Below are positions 42,398-50,862 of a stretch of DNA of 64,000 nt, in pieces. The notes beneath the pieces were generated by a model that had not been told where the DNA came from, made no database searches, and saw only the letters and a list, made by a program, of their open reading frames with translations. Positions within the stretch are counted from its first letter, which is position 1. Each line of letters starts with the position of its first letter. Source of the DNA: Streptomyces sp. V3I8 (lineage in GTDB: Bacteria; Actinomycetota; Actinomycetes; Streptomycetales; Streptomycetaceae); the NCBI RefSeq assembly GCF_030817535.1, contig NZ_JAUSZL010000002.1, positions 1,302,001-1,366,000 on the forward strand. The letters are read 5' to 3'. Made by a program: the position numbers and the translations under genes.

Positions 42398-45013
42398 ATG
42401 ACCGGGCCGTACGTGCTGGATCTCCAGGAGGTCGACGAGACGCGGGTTTCGGCCGTCGGCGGCAAGGGCGCGCACCTGGGCGCGCTGTCGCGGATCGAGG
42501 GCATCCGCGTGCCGGCCGGCTTCTGCGTGACGACGGACGCCTTCCGGCGGATCATGGCGGACGCCCCGTCGATCGGCGGTCTCCTCGATCAGCTGTCGCA
42601 CCTCGACCCGGACGACCGGGAGGCGGTCCGCACGCTCAGCGCGCGGATCCGCCAGACCGTCGAGGGGGTCGCCGTCCCGGACGACATCGCGGCGGCGATC
42701 ACCCGCGCGCTCGCCCGGCACGGGGAGCAGGCCGCCTACGCCGTCCGGTCCAGCGCGACGGCGGAGGACCTGCCGACGGCGTCCTCCGCCGGACAGCAGG
42801 ACACGTACCTGAACATCCTGGGACCGGCCGCGGTCCTGCGGCACATCAGCCGGTGCTGGGCCTCGCTGTTCACCGAGCGGGCCGTGACGTACCGGCGGCG
42901 CAACGGCATCGACCACCGTACGGTCCACATGGCCGTGGTCGTGCAGCGCATGGTCCTCCCGCACGCGGCCGGCATCCTGTTCACGGCCGACCCCGTCACG
43001 GGCGACCGGAAGGTCGCCACCGTGGACGCCGGCTTCGGCCTCGGCGAGGCCCTGGTCTCCGGTCTGGTGAACCCGGACGTCTTCAAGGTGCGGGACGGCG
43101 AGGTCGTCGCCAGGACGGTCGCCGTCAAACAGCGGGCCGTACACGCCCTGTCGTCCGGCGGCACGCGGGAGGTGGCCGTCGACGCGGCGCGGCGGGAGGA
43201 GCCGGCGCTGACGGACGCGCAGGTGGTGCGGCTCGTGCGGCTGGGGCGGCGGATCGAGGACCGCTTCGGCCGTCCGCAGGACATCGAATGGTGCCTGGCC
43301 GACGACGACTTCCAGATCGTGCAGAGCCGGCCGATCACGACGCTGTTCCCCGTCCCCGAAGCCGTCCCCGGGAGCGACGGCCCGGAGAACCGCGTGTACG
43401 TGTCCGTCGGCCACCAGCAGATGATGACCGATCCCATGAAGCCCCTGGGCCTCTCCATGTGGCAGTTGACGGCCATGGTGCCGATGCACGAGGCCGGCGG
43501 GCGGCTGTTCGTCGACATCACCCGGCGCCTGGCCTCGCCCACGGGCCGGGCCGGGCTGCTGGACGTCATGGGGAAGGGCGATCCGCTGGTCAGGGACGCC
43601 CTGGAGACCGTCCTCGACCGCGACGGTTTCGTCCCGTCGCTCCCGGACCCGGACCCGGCCCCCGGGCGGCCGCCGGCCGGTGGCGCGCCCGCCCCTGTCG
43701 AGACCGATCCGGCCGTCGTCGCCGAGCTGATCGAGCGCAGCCGGGCGTCCGTCGCCGCCCTGGAGCGCGACATCCGGACGAAGAGCGGGCCGGCGCTGTT
43801 CGACTTCCTGCCGAAGGCGTTCGAGGAGCACAAGCGGGTCCTCGGTGATCCGCTGAACATCCAGGCGATCATGGCGGGGATGGACGCCACGTGGTGGCTC
43901 AACGACAAGCTGCAGGAATGGCTGGGCGAGAAGAACGCGGCCGACACCCTGACCCTGTCCGCCCCCGACAACATCACGTCGGAGATGGGCCTGGCGCTGC
44001 TCGACGTCGCGGACGTGATCCGTCCGCACCCGGAGGTGGTGGCCTTCCTGCGGGACGTCCAGGACGAGGACTTCCTGGACAAGATGGCGACGCTCCCGGG
44101 CGGGGCCGCGGCGCGCGACGCCGTCGAGGCCTACCTAGACCTGTACGGCATGCGCTGCGTCGGCGAGATCGACATCACGAGGCCGCGCTGGCGCGAGCGG
44201 CCCGACACCCTCGTGCCCGTGCTCCTCGACAATGTCAGGAACTTCGAACCGGGCGCCGCCGCGCGGCGTTTCGAGGAGGGCCGGCAGCGGGCGCGGGAGA
44301 AGGAACAGGACGTGCTGTCACGTCTGCGCGCCCTGCCGGACGGAGACCGGAAGGCCGACGAGACCAAGCGGATGATCGACCGGGTCAGGGCCTTCATCGG
44401 GTACCGGGAGTACCCGAAGTACAGCATCGTCAGCCGCTACTTCCTCTACAAGCAGGCGCTGCTGCGGGAGGCCGAGCGCCTGGTGGAGACCGGCGTGCTC
44501 CCCGAGAAGGAGGACGCCTTCTATCTGACCTACCAGGAGTTCGAGGAGGCCGTGCGCTCGCAGCGGGTGGACAGCCTCCTGGTCCGGCGGCGCAAGGACG
44601 CGTTCCGGTCGTACCAGGCGCTCACCCCGCCCCGGGTCCTCACCTCGGACGGCGAGGCCCTCACCGGGGCGTACCGGCGCGACGACGCGCCGCCCGGCGC
44701 CCTGATCGGTCTCCCTGTCTCCGCCGGGGCCGTCGAGGGGAGGGCCCGCGTCGTCCTCGACATGGCGGACGCCGACCTCGAGGCGGGCGACATCCTGGTC
44801 ACGGCCTTCACGGACCCCAGCTGGTCGCCGCTGTTCGTCGCCATCGCGGGCCTGGTGACCGAGGTGGGCGGTCTGATGACCCATGGCGCGGTGATCGCCC
44901 GCGAGTACGGTCTGCCGGCCGTCGTGGGCGTGGAGCGGGCCACCCGGCTGATCCGGGACGGGCAGCGGATCCGGGTGCACGGAACCGACGGGTACGTCGA
45001 GATCCTGCCCTGA
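42398..45013 (+). CDS. rph: Rifampin phosphotransferase
   Basis: This is an 871-residue protein from ATG 42398, with GGAG eight bases upstream; the longer frame to 42143 crosses the RAE and is not credible. The N-terminal ATP-grasp-like domain (GGKGAHLGAL; AVRSSATAEDLPTASSAGQQDTYLN; ILFTADPVTGDR; DIEWCLADDDFQIVQSRPIT) spans about 1-320. The rifamycin-binding domain (VYVSVGHQQMMTDPMKPLG onward) spans about 330-755. The swivelling phospho-His domain ends the protein, with the catalytic His near residue 829 in MTHGAVIAREYGLPA. The enzyme phosphorylates the C21 hydroxyl of rifamycins. Length and order match characterised Rph proteins, and the RAE supports inducible resistance. Confidence 0.95.
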   Translation: MTGPYVLDLQEVDETRVSAVGGKGAHLGALSRIEGIRVPAGFCVTTDAFRRIMADAPSIGGLLDQLSHLDPDDREAVRTLSARIRQTVEGVAVPDDIAAAITRALARHGEQAAYAVRSSATAEDLPTASSAGQQDTYLNILGPAAVLRHISRCWASLFTERAVTYRRRNGIDHRTVHMAVVVQRMVLPHAAGILFTADPVTGDRKVATVDAGFGLGEALVSGLVNPDVFKVRDGEVVARTVAVKQRAVHALSSGGTREVAVDAARREEPALTDAQVVRLVRLGRRIEDRFGRPQDIEWCLADDDFQIVQSRPITTLFPVPEAVPGSDGPENRVYVSVGHQQMMTDPMKPLGLSMWQLTAMVPMHEAGGRLFVDITRRLASPTGRAGLLDVMGKGDPLVRDALETVLDRDGFVPSLPDPDPAPGRPPAGGAPAPVETDPAVVAELIERSRASVAALERDIRTKSGPALFDFLPKAFEEHKRVLGDPLNIQAIMAGMDATWWLNDKLQEWLGEKNAADTLTLSAPDNITSEMGLALLDVADVIRPHPEVVAFLRDVQDEDFLDKMATLPGGAAARDAVEAYLDLYGMRCVGEIDITRPRWRERPDTLVPVLLDNVRNFEPGAAARRFEEGRQRAREKEQDVLSRLRALPDGDRKADETKRMIDRVRAFIGYREYPKYSIVSRYFLYKQALLREAERLVETGVLPEKEDAFYLTYQEFEEAVRSQRVDSLLVRRRKDAFRSYQALTPPRVLTSDGEALTGAYRRDDAPPGALIGLPVSAGAVEGRARVVLDMADADLEAGDILVTAFTDPSWSPLFVAIAGLVTEVGGLMTHGAVIAREYGLPAVVGVERATRLIRDGQRIRVHGTDGYVEILP

Positions 45014-45015
45014 CC

Positions 45016-45138
45016 GCCACCGGGCCTCAGGGCCCGGTGGCCGGGCCTCAGGGGGTCCGGTGGCCGGGCCTCAGGGCCGTCATCGGGCCTCAGGGGCCGG
45101 TGGCCGGGCCTCAGGGGGTCCGGTGGCCGGGCCTCAGG
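45016..45138. repeat. Six tandem copies of CGGGCCTCAGGG-type repeat
   Basis: Six copies of CGGGCCTCAGGG are separated by GGTGGC or TCATC-type spacers, and a ~35-bp higher-order unit (GGTGGCCGGGCCTCAGGGGG) recurs. They fill the gap between the convergent rph stop and the next gene. Hairpins formed by CCACCGGGCC/GGCCCGGTGG could terminate transcription. Confidence 0.75.
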
Positions 45139-45436
45139 GTCCGTCGACGGCCTGTACGTCCTCGGTGCCGCCCTTGTCGCCGCCGGCCGCCTCGGTCCGC
45201 GCCATGCCGAGGAAGTGCCGGACCGACTCGACCGGCATGTCCAGGCCCTCGGACGCGGCCTGCTCGTCGCCGAACACCTGCACCGCCTCGGTGACGGCCA
45301 CGGCCAGTTCGGTCTCCGCCTTGCGGACCTTGATCTCGGCCTTGTCCACGGTGTCGACCACCGCCAACTGGCGGCGCTGCTTCTCCTGCAGCCGCTGCTT
45401 GCGGGAAGCCGTCCTGTCGATGCTCTGCGCAGTCAC
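45134..45436 (-). CDS. Small conserved-looking hypothetical protein, possibly leaderless
   Basis: From GTG 45436, 100 residues. The helical, charged protein begins MTAQSIDRTASRKQRLQEKQ, followed by a likely coiled coil (DTVDKAEIKVRKAETELAVAVTEAV) and an acidic C-terminus. TATGAT lies seven bases upstream of the GTG, so the transcript may be leaderless. An in-frame ATG at 45448 would overlap that box. It marks the core-chromosome side of the tRNA-Pro(GGG) attachment site. Function unknown. Confidence 0.75.
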   Translation of the reverse strand: MTAQSIDRTASRKQRLQEKQRRQLAVVDTVDKAEIKVRKAETELAVAVTEAVQVFGDEQAASEGLDMPVESVRHFLGMARTEAAGGDKGGTEDVQAVDGP

Positions 45437-45540
45437 GGGCAAGATCATAAACGAGTCGACGACGGGTCGACGACGGGTCCGCGGCGGCTGGGCGGCGGGT
45501 CGGCCGGAGGAACCCGCACGAGGGGGCCCACAACGAAAAG

Positions 45541-45570
45541 AACCTCCACGGACTCCCGTCCGTGGAGGTT
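45541..45570 (-). terminator. Original terminator of the split tRNA-Pro locus
   Basis: AACCTCCACGGA pairs perfectly with 45559-45570 (12-bp stem, 6-nt loop). On the minus strand it is followed by a T-rich tract. It lies 10 bp after the 3' end of the tRNA-Pro fragment, exactly where a native tRNA terminator would be. Confidence 0.8.
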
Positions 45571-45580
45571 CTCCGCATCA

Positions 45581-45622
45581 TCGGGACGACAGGATTTGAA
45601 CCTGCGACCCCTTGACCCCCAG
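45581..45622 (-). other. Attachment site (attR-type): 3' half of tRNA-Pro(GGG)
   Basis: These 42 bp are identical to the 3' part of the intact tRNA-Pro(GGG) at 16972-17013, from the anticodon loop to the discriminator base. They then switch abruptly to unrelated sequence (GAGTAGGGCTTATCCC). A lone tRNA 3' end with its own terminator is the scar of an element integrated in the tRNA gene. The intact copy created by integration should lie at higher coordinates, beyond the window. Confidence 0.85.
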
Positions 45623-45717
45623 GAGTAGGGCTTATCCCTTTTGTCTGCACATACGGCCAGAAAGCAGGAAGCAAAGCGTGCTGTTCCGCGCGTACCGTTC
45701 AGGCGCGCGAACACCGC

Positions 45718-45737
45718 GTGGTCCCCAACTGGTCCCC
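45718..45737. repeat. Direct repeat TGGTCCCC beside the attachment site, possible integrase arm sites
   Basis: TGGTCCCCAACTGGTCCCCA contains two 8-bp copies 11 bp apart, about 100 bp inside the element end. Tyrosine integrases use such short repeats as arm-type sites. No integrase gene is visible near it. Confidence 0.4.
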
Positions 45738-45780
45738 ATGCGCATGTCGGTGACGCGCGTGTCCAACGCTCTCAACCGGG

Positions 45781-46107
45781 TCAAGAGGCCGGCTCGCCAG
45801 GACCCGTCACGGTGTGAGACCTTGCGACCTTGCGCCTGAACTCGCGGACGGTGTCCTGCCATTGCCAGGAATCGCTCCCGTGCCACTCCTCCTCGTCGGC
45901 TGGCTGCCAGGCTGCCAGTTCCTCCAGGTGAGTGATCATCGTGGAGGCGTCGGTGCCGGAGATTCCGCCCTTGCCGTCGAGCGACCGTTTGATGTTGTGC
46001 AGGTGGTGAGCGGCTCGGTAGTAGGACTGCTGGGAGTCGGTGAGTCTGCGCAGGGCGTAGCCACCGCATTTGCTGCACCAGTCGAAGTCGGTGCGGCCGC
46101 ATGCGGG
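45781..46107 (-). pseudogene. C-terminal fragment of an unrecognised protein
   Basis: A coding-quality frame without a start reads DFDWCSKCGGYALRRLTDSQ at its beginning and HLEELAAWQPADEEEW before stopping at 45781. The CSKCGG pair suggests a small metal-binding knuckle. Its 5' part is missing because different sequence begins near 46,105. Not recognised. Confidence 0.5.
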
Positions 46108-46640
46108 CCGACGAGATGCAGCAGCTGGTGGCCCGGCCGCAGGACCAGGCCCAAACGGCCGGGCCGTGGCTGACCCGCCATCAGATCAACGCCTGGGACA
46201 AGCGCAGCCGCTCTGCAGCCCCACCCGGCCCGGCACCGACGCCCGCACCGAAGGCCGCCGCAGCACCGGCCCCCGCCGCCGTGAAGGAGCCCGCGCCCCG
46301 GGCCGGGACACAGCGGACCACGCGCGCCGGCCCGCGCCGGGCATCGGCTTCCGCGGCTGTCTCCGCTGAGGTCGGCGCCGTGGCCGACACCGTGCGCGAC
46401 GTCCTGGAGCACACCGCCCGGCTCGATACGACCATCACCTGGGACCAGCTGTGCGCGCAGGTCAAAGGACTGGCCGGGCTGAACGGGGAGCAGCAGCACC
46501 AGGCACTGAAGAGCGCGTCGGCCCGCTCCCGGTGCGCCCGGCAGCTGACCGTCCTGATCACCACCGGCGGGATACCGCACCCGCACTACCGGCAGCTGGC
46601 CGGCTGTCGGTGGAGGCCGTGGCGGACTCGGTGCCGGGGC
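46101..46640 (+). pseudogene. Internal fragment of an unrecognised Ala/Pro-rich protein
   Basis: The frame opens with MRADEMQQLVARPQDQAQ and TRHQINAWDKRS, passes an Ala/Pro-rich linker, and continues with HTARLDTTITWDQLCAQVKG and ARQLTVLITTGGIPHPHYRQ. It then degenerates into Arg-rich sequence where it meets the EthD gene end. The good codon bias only up to about 46,610 indicates a truncated gene. Function unknown. Confidence 0.45.
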
Positions 46641-46641
46641 C

Positions 46642-46980
46642 TCAGCCGACGACGACCTCCTCTTCGGAGATGATGCGTCCAAAGGTGTTCAGGTCGATGA
46701 AGTTCTCGTGGTCCGGGTCGACGGTCTTCAGGAAGTTCTCGCAGAAGTAGAGCGCGTTGAGGTCGTCCATCGTGTCGAACCATGCCTCGACCACCGAGTC
46801 GTAGTCCGGTTCGGGGTAGTTCGGCGCGGGGACGGGATACGACACCACGAAGCGGCGGATGTACTGCTTCGCCTCCGGGATGGACATGAGCAGCGGCCGG
46901 TGGATGTTCCGCTGGTAGTGGGTGAACTCGTCATGGGTCATGCCCTCGCGACGCTTCAGCGTGATGACCATTTTGATCAT
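46642..46980 (-). CDS. EthD-domain protein
   Basis: This is a 112-residue protein from ATG 46980. MIKMVITLKRREGMTHDEFTHYQRNIH and LNALYFCENFLKTVDPDHENF are typical of the EthD / dimeric ferredoxin-like fold used in ether degradation and polyketide cyclisation. Its start overlaps the stop of a 55-codon upstream ORF (ATGA). It is divergent from an MmyB-type regulator, which probably controls it. Confidence 0.85.
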   Translation of the reverse strand: MIKMVITLKRREGMTHDEFTHYQRNIHRPLLMSIPEAKQYIRRFVVSYPVPAPNYPEPDYDSVVEAWFDTMDDLNALYFCENFLKTVDPDHENFIDLNTFGRIISEEEVVVG

Positions 46981-47144
46981 GATGCCTGTCCGTTTCTGTT
47001 CGATGAGTGATGATTCGCCGGCCCGGTGTCACCAGCCGGGAAAGGCGCCGATACGCGCACCGGGACCGGTCGGGTGCGCACTACCGTCGACGGCAGGCCC
47101 CCGGCGGCGGGGACGGCGGTGTCGATGATCTGCGCGTTGTCCAT
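46977..47144 (-). CDS. 55-codon upstream ORF translationally coupled to the EthD gene
   Basis: ATG 47144 gives a peptide beginning MDNAQIIDTAVPAAGGLPST and ending RNGQAS, with its TGA overlapping the EthD ATG. It may be a regulatory uORF or the shortened N-terminus of an enzyme that once preceded the EthD gene. No ribosome site of note; not recognised. Confidence 0.4.
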   Translation of the reverse strand: MDNAQIIDTAVPAAGGLPSTVVRTRPVPVRVSAPFPAGDTGPANHHSSNRNGQAS

Positions 47145-47230
47145 GGCAGCAAGCCTGCGTCCGGCCGCACAGCTGATCCAGGCACCCGCGGTACCTGGCT
47201 CGCCCGTGCGGCCGGACGCACACTGGAGGT

Positions 47231-48082
47231 ATGGACAGACCAGAGCTGGCCGGCTTCCTGCGCGGCAGGCGCGAGCGCATCACCCCTGCCGACGTGGGGC
47301 TGCCCGCCGGGCCGCGCCGCCGCACACCGGGGCTGCGCCGCGAGGAGGTGGCGCAGCTGGCGTTCATCTCGACCGAGTACTACACGCGCCTCGAGCAGGC
47401 CCGCGGTCCGCGCCCCTCGCGTGAGGTACTCGCCGGCCTGGCCCGGGCCCTGCGCCTGTCGGACGCCGAGCGCGACCACCTGCACCACCTCGCCGGCGCC
47501 CCGCCCGGTCCGCCGGCCGGGCCCTCACGCGAAGTACCGCACAGCATCCTCGACCTGCTGCGGCGGCTGCCGCACACCGCGGCGATCGTGCTCTCCGCGA
47601 CCTACGAGGTGATCGCCTGGAACGATCTGGCCGCCGCCCTCCTGGAGGATTTCTCCCCCCTGCCCCGGCGCGAGCGCAACCTCGTGCGCCGCGCCTACCT
47701 CGCACCGCCCTCGCGGGAGCGGCCGCTGTACGACCCGTTCGACGCGCAGGCGTTCGCCCGCGCCGCCGCCCGGCGCCTGCGTGCCACCGCCGCCCGCTAC
47801 CCCGACGACCCCGAGGTGACCACGCTGGTGGGGGACCTCCTCGCCGGCAGCGCGGAGTTCGCCCGGCTGTGGGCCGCCCACGACGTGCACCCCGAACCCA
47901 CCCTGCTCAAAACCGTCAACCATCCACTGATCGGCCCCATCACCCTCAACTGCACCTTCCTCGACATCACCAACCAGGACCAGCAGATCGTGCTCTACAC
48001 GGTCGAGCCCGGCTCTCCCGCAGAGCAGGCACTGCGGCTGCTGTCAGTCATCGGCACACAGCGCATGGACGTACCCGGCTGA
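47231..48082 (+). CDS. XRE-type regulator with MmyB-like ligand-binding domain
   Basis: This is a 283-residue protein. The helix-turn-helix (LRREEVAQLAFISTEYYTRLEQARGPRPSREVL) covers residues about 35-75. The rest is the PAS-like MmyB domain (AIVLSATYEVIAWNDLAAALL; FARLWAAHDVHPEPTLLKTVNHPLIGPITL). In Streptomyces these regulators usually sit divergent from a short-chain dehydrogenase; here the divergent partner is the EthD gene. It is likely a fatty-acid- or small-molecule-responsive repressor of that unit. Confidence 0.9.
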   Translation: MDRPELAGFLRGRRERITPADVGLPAGPRRRTPGLRREEVAQLAFISTEYYTRLEQARGPRPSREVLAGLARALRLSDAERDHLHHLAGAPPGPPAGPSREVPHSILDLLRRLPHTAAIVLSATYEVIAWNDLAAALLEDFSPLPRRERNLVRRAYLAPPSRERPLYDPFDAQAFARAAARRLRATAARYPDDPEVTTLVGDLLAGSAEFARLWAAHDVHPEPTLLKTVNHPLIGPITLNCTFLDITNQDQQIVLYTVEPGSPAEQALRLLSVIGTQRMDVPG

Positions 48083-48348
48083 GAAGTCCTTGCGGAATAA
48101 TCTTCATGTGCCATGGCGGAGGGACAGACAGCTTCGTTCTTCAGCGCCTGGCACCCAGCCGTCCGTCGAAGCGCTGAGAGAGCTGATCCGGGCGCAGGCC
48201 GACACGACCGGCTTCGTGGTCCTGCACCGGTGGGTGCAGATCCTGGAGCACCGCTTCCCGCCCCACCTGCCTGAGCGGGTGTTTTTCTGCCGATACTTCG
48301 CCCGGAAGTACATCGTTTCGCGGGCATACGGCGATCCGCGGCGGAGAG

Positions 48349-48852
48349 CTACCAAGTGCCGCCCGAGGCTGTTCGGGAGTCGGCCACGAGCTGGTGCGCG
48401 TACTCATTCTCAGGACCTAGACACTCAACCGCTTCTTGGGCGTCCTGCAGCTGGTCTCTTCCGCACAGCAACTTCACAAGGTGATACAAGGCACCGCTGT
48501 CGCCAGCCTCAGCACGGTGGCGCAGCGCTGTGTCGATGGCCCGCTCGTGAAGCGATCTGTTGAGTCGCCGGCGCGCGTGGACATCTGTGAGCGCGAGTTC
48601 GGTGAGCTGGTCGAATCGCTCCGCACGAACGAGCAGATCCATGTGCCACAGATGATTGTCGTGCGCGAGGAAATCGGTGGAGTAGCACTCGGCACGAGCG
48701 CTCACCAGCGAGATAGCTGCACCCCAATCACCGATCTGTTCTGCCGCTTGTACCTGCTCGCGCCATTCCACAGGGCGAGTATCGCCTAGCGCTTCCCACA
48801 ACGACACCGAGAATCGGCACCAGTGAGTTTCGGCTGACTCCGGGGCGGGCAT
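48349..48852 (-). CDS. Hypothetical TPR-like protein, 167 aa
   Basis: From ATG 48852. It is a helical protein with successive degenerate helix pairs (QVQAAEQIGDWGAAISLVSA; LWHMDLLVRAERFDQLTELA; DTALRHRAEAGDSGALYHLV), suggesting Sel1/TPR-like repeats. The upstream frame to 49029 only shadows the IS5 transposase end. It is cargo of the island; function unknown. Confidence 0.6.
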   Translation of the reverse strand: MPAPESAETHWCRFSVSLWEALGDTRPVEWREQVQAAEQIGDWGAAISLVSARAECYSTDFLAHDNHLWHMDLLVRAERFDQLTELALTDVHARRRLNRSLHERAIDTALRHRAEAGDSGALYHLVKLLCGRDQLQDAQEAVECLGPENEYAHQLVADSRTASGGTW

Positions 48853-48863
48853 GTGATTGTGCT

Positions 48864-49703
48864 TCAGGCTCCTCGCCAGGTTGGGGTGGATTCGTGGGTG
48901 AGGCGGCGAGTCATGAAGGCGATCATCGCGATGCAGATCATGCGGTGGAGCGGGCAGGGAGGGCTTCGTAGTCCCGGGCCAAACGGCGGTAGGTGCATCA
49001 GCCAGCCCAGCCTGCGCTCGACCACCCACCTGCGGGGAAGGACTTTGAAGCCCTTGGTGCCGGGGGCGCGTCGGACGACATCCAGGTCGATACCGAGGCG
49101 GGCGGCGTGGTCGACGAGGTATTCGCGGTAGCCGCGGTCGGCCCAGCCCTTGCGGATGCCGGGATGGTTGGCGGCGAGTCGGTTGAGGAGACGTTCGCCG
49201 GCAACGGAGTCCTGGATACTGGCGGCGGTGACCGGCACCGTCAGCATCAGACCGGTCGTGTGGATGATGATGCTCCGCTTGCGGCCGACGATCCTCTTAC
49301 CCACGTCAGCACCCTGCTCGCGGGCGGGAATGTTGGTGGAGGTTTTCACGCTCTGCGCGTCGATGACGGATCCGGTCGGCTCCGGGCTACGGCCCTCTTC
49401 TTCCCGGACCCGGCGCCGCAGCAGGGCGTTGAGGTGCTCGAAGATGCCGTCCCTCTCCCACCGGCCGAAGTAGTGGTAGACGCTGTTCCGGTGCGGGAAG
49501 TCGTGGGAAAGGTAGCGCCAGGGGATCCCGGTGCGGGCCACGTAGAGAATCGCGTCGAGCAGGTCGCGCAGATTGCGCTGAGGCGGGATACCAATGTTCA
49601 GCCCGTGGCGAGCCTTGTCGTCCCGTCAGCTCGTCAGTAGCGGTTCCACCAGGGCCCACCGGGCATCGGACAAGTCACTGGGATACCGCCGACGTTCGTT
49701 CAT
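48864..49703 (-). pseudogene. IS5-family transposase with internal stop and compensating indels
   Basis: ATG 49703 starts MNERRRYPSDLSDARWALVE, a typical IS5-type N-terminus, but codon 26 is TGA (49628-49626) where Trp is expected (LLTS-W-RDDKA). After the stop the frame continues with DAILYVARTGIPWRYLSHDF, VIDAQSVKTS (DDE Asp), WADRGYREYLVDHA and RRWVVERRLGWLMH. Near the end, the normal YRRLARDYEALPARS stretch is in another frame, with a shift back before MICIAMIAFMTRRL. One nonsense mutation and two compensating indels make it inactive. Confidence 0.85.
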
Positions 49704-49997
49704 ACTGCCAGGAGGCGGCAAGCCCACTCAGCTCGGCAGGGCGCGCGCGGCGGAAGCGGAAGCATTCGTAGTGAACCGTTGCCCTCTTCAGCCTCATCAG
49801 GCACTCACCCCGAACCTGCATTTAATGATACAGAAGCGATCTGAACGCCCACTCAGCTTGTCATTTAATGACCGGCATCGAACGCGGCTCGAACTTGATC
49901 AGCGTTTTCGCAGTTCGGCGGACGTGTGGGCGGCCCTCGTCTGATCCTGTGCTTCGTCACAGAGTGGATCAGCGCGAAGGCCGTGGTCGTGAGTTTG

Positions 49998-50138
49998 ATG
50001 CATCAGGGTGTCCTACGGGATGCGTTCGCGGAAGTGTCACACTTCCGGTCGGAGCTGTACGCGTGCCTGACCGCGCGAGGCGACGCGTTGTTTGAGTTGT
50101 GCGACGCGCAGCATGAACTGCCAGCTCAAGACCTCTGA
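49998..50138 (+). pseudogene. N-terminal fragment of an IS701-like transposase
   Basis: The peptide LRDAFAEVSHFRSELYACLT then ARGDALFELCDA matches the N-terminus of a transposase family common in Streptomyces. It ends after about 46 codons. A C-terminal fragment of what looks like the same family lies at 62787-63083. The 49,704-49,997 stretch before it holds nothing I recognise. Confidence 0.5.
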
Positions 50139-50146
50139 ACACTAAT

Positions 50147-50650
50147 ATGCCTCGCACCAGGCAGAATGAGCGGCATGGTCAACGAGGGGAACGACGGCTT
50201 CACGCTGCCGCGGGGGCGACAGGTTTCTACCGGCCGGAGGACGGCCCGCTTCCCGAGACTGAACTAAAGGCGTTCCGCGCCGCTCTGTATGCCGCTGCCC
50301 GCGTCGCTGGAGGCGAAGTAGGTGAGGTGGAGAAACAGGCGTACCCCCGGACCTTCCACACCGCAACGGTCGTTGGACGCGAAGGCGAGACCGTTGTCCT
50401 ATGTCACGTTCACTACCCCTGGATAGCCTTCGCCAACGAACGGCGGGAATGGTACGGAGAGGACTTCCTCGCACCGCCGCCATGGGCTCACACCTTCGCC
50501 AACAGGGGCTTCACGGTCCTGAGCAGCGAACGACTCGCCACACCGCTCTCCGGCGTGGACACCTCAGTGCTCACGCAGGGTGAATGGCGTGAGGTCCGCT
50601 TCTACGGCATCACCACGTTGGGCGGAGTCCTCTTCAACGCCTGGGACTGA
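50147..50650 (+). CDS. Hypothetical protein with probable N-terminal frameshift
   Basis: From about 50,215 the frame is clearly coding (GFYRPEDGPLPETELKAFRA; HTATVVGREGETVVLCHVHYPWIAFANE; EWREVRFYGITTLGGVLFNA). The first 22 residues in this frame are Arg-rich and unconvincing. A better start (ATG 50168, MSGMVNEGNDGFTLPRG) lies in another frame that would join at the G-run near 50,205. Family not recognised; length about 160 residues. Confidence 0.55.
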   Translation: MPRTRQNERHGQRGERRLHAAAGATGFYRPEDGPLPETELKAFRAALYAAARVAGGEVGEVEKQAYPRTFHTATVVGREGETVVLCHVHYPWIAFANERREWYGEDFLAPPPWAHTFANRGFTVLSSERLATPLSGVDTSVLTQGEWREVRFYGITTLGGVLFNAWD

Positions 50651-50862
50651 CATACCGGCAGGAGGGGCGGTTCGACGTCGACCGTTAAACGACAAGCTCA
50701 GTGCCTGTTTTCAATTCTGAGCTGCGCATTTACCCAGAGCAGGATTCGAGCAGGGACGGCTTGGGGTTACTCCGGCGACGACATCAGTGGTGCGCTGCGG
50801 GTGGCAGGGGCAGGGCTCATACAGCCTCAAATCCGGGTTCCGAGCTGGCTAGAGTGGCTGCT

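Noticed and set aside
45016..45138. CRISPR-like array
   Set aside because: Repeat units are only 12-20 bp, spacers are tiny and related to each other, and no cas genes are present.
45581..45622. Second functional tRNA-Pro
   Set aside because: Only the 3' half is present; the D-arm, acceptor 5' strand and part of the anticodon stem are missing.
48090..48348. Short plus-strand ORF after the MmyB regulator (RELIRAQADTTGFVVLHRWV)
   Set aside because: A short stretch looks coding-like, but there is no ribosome site or family match and composition collapses afterwards; not strong enough to call.
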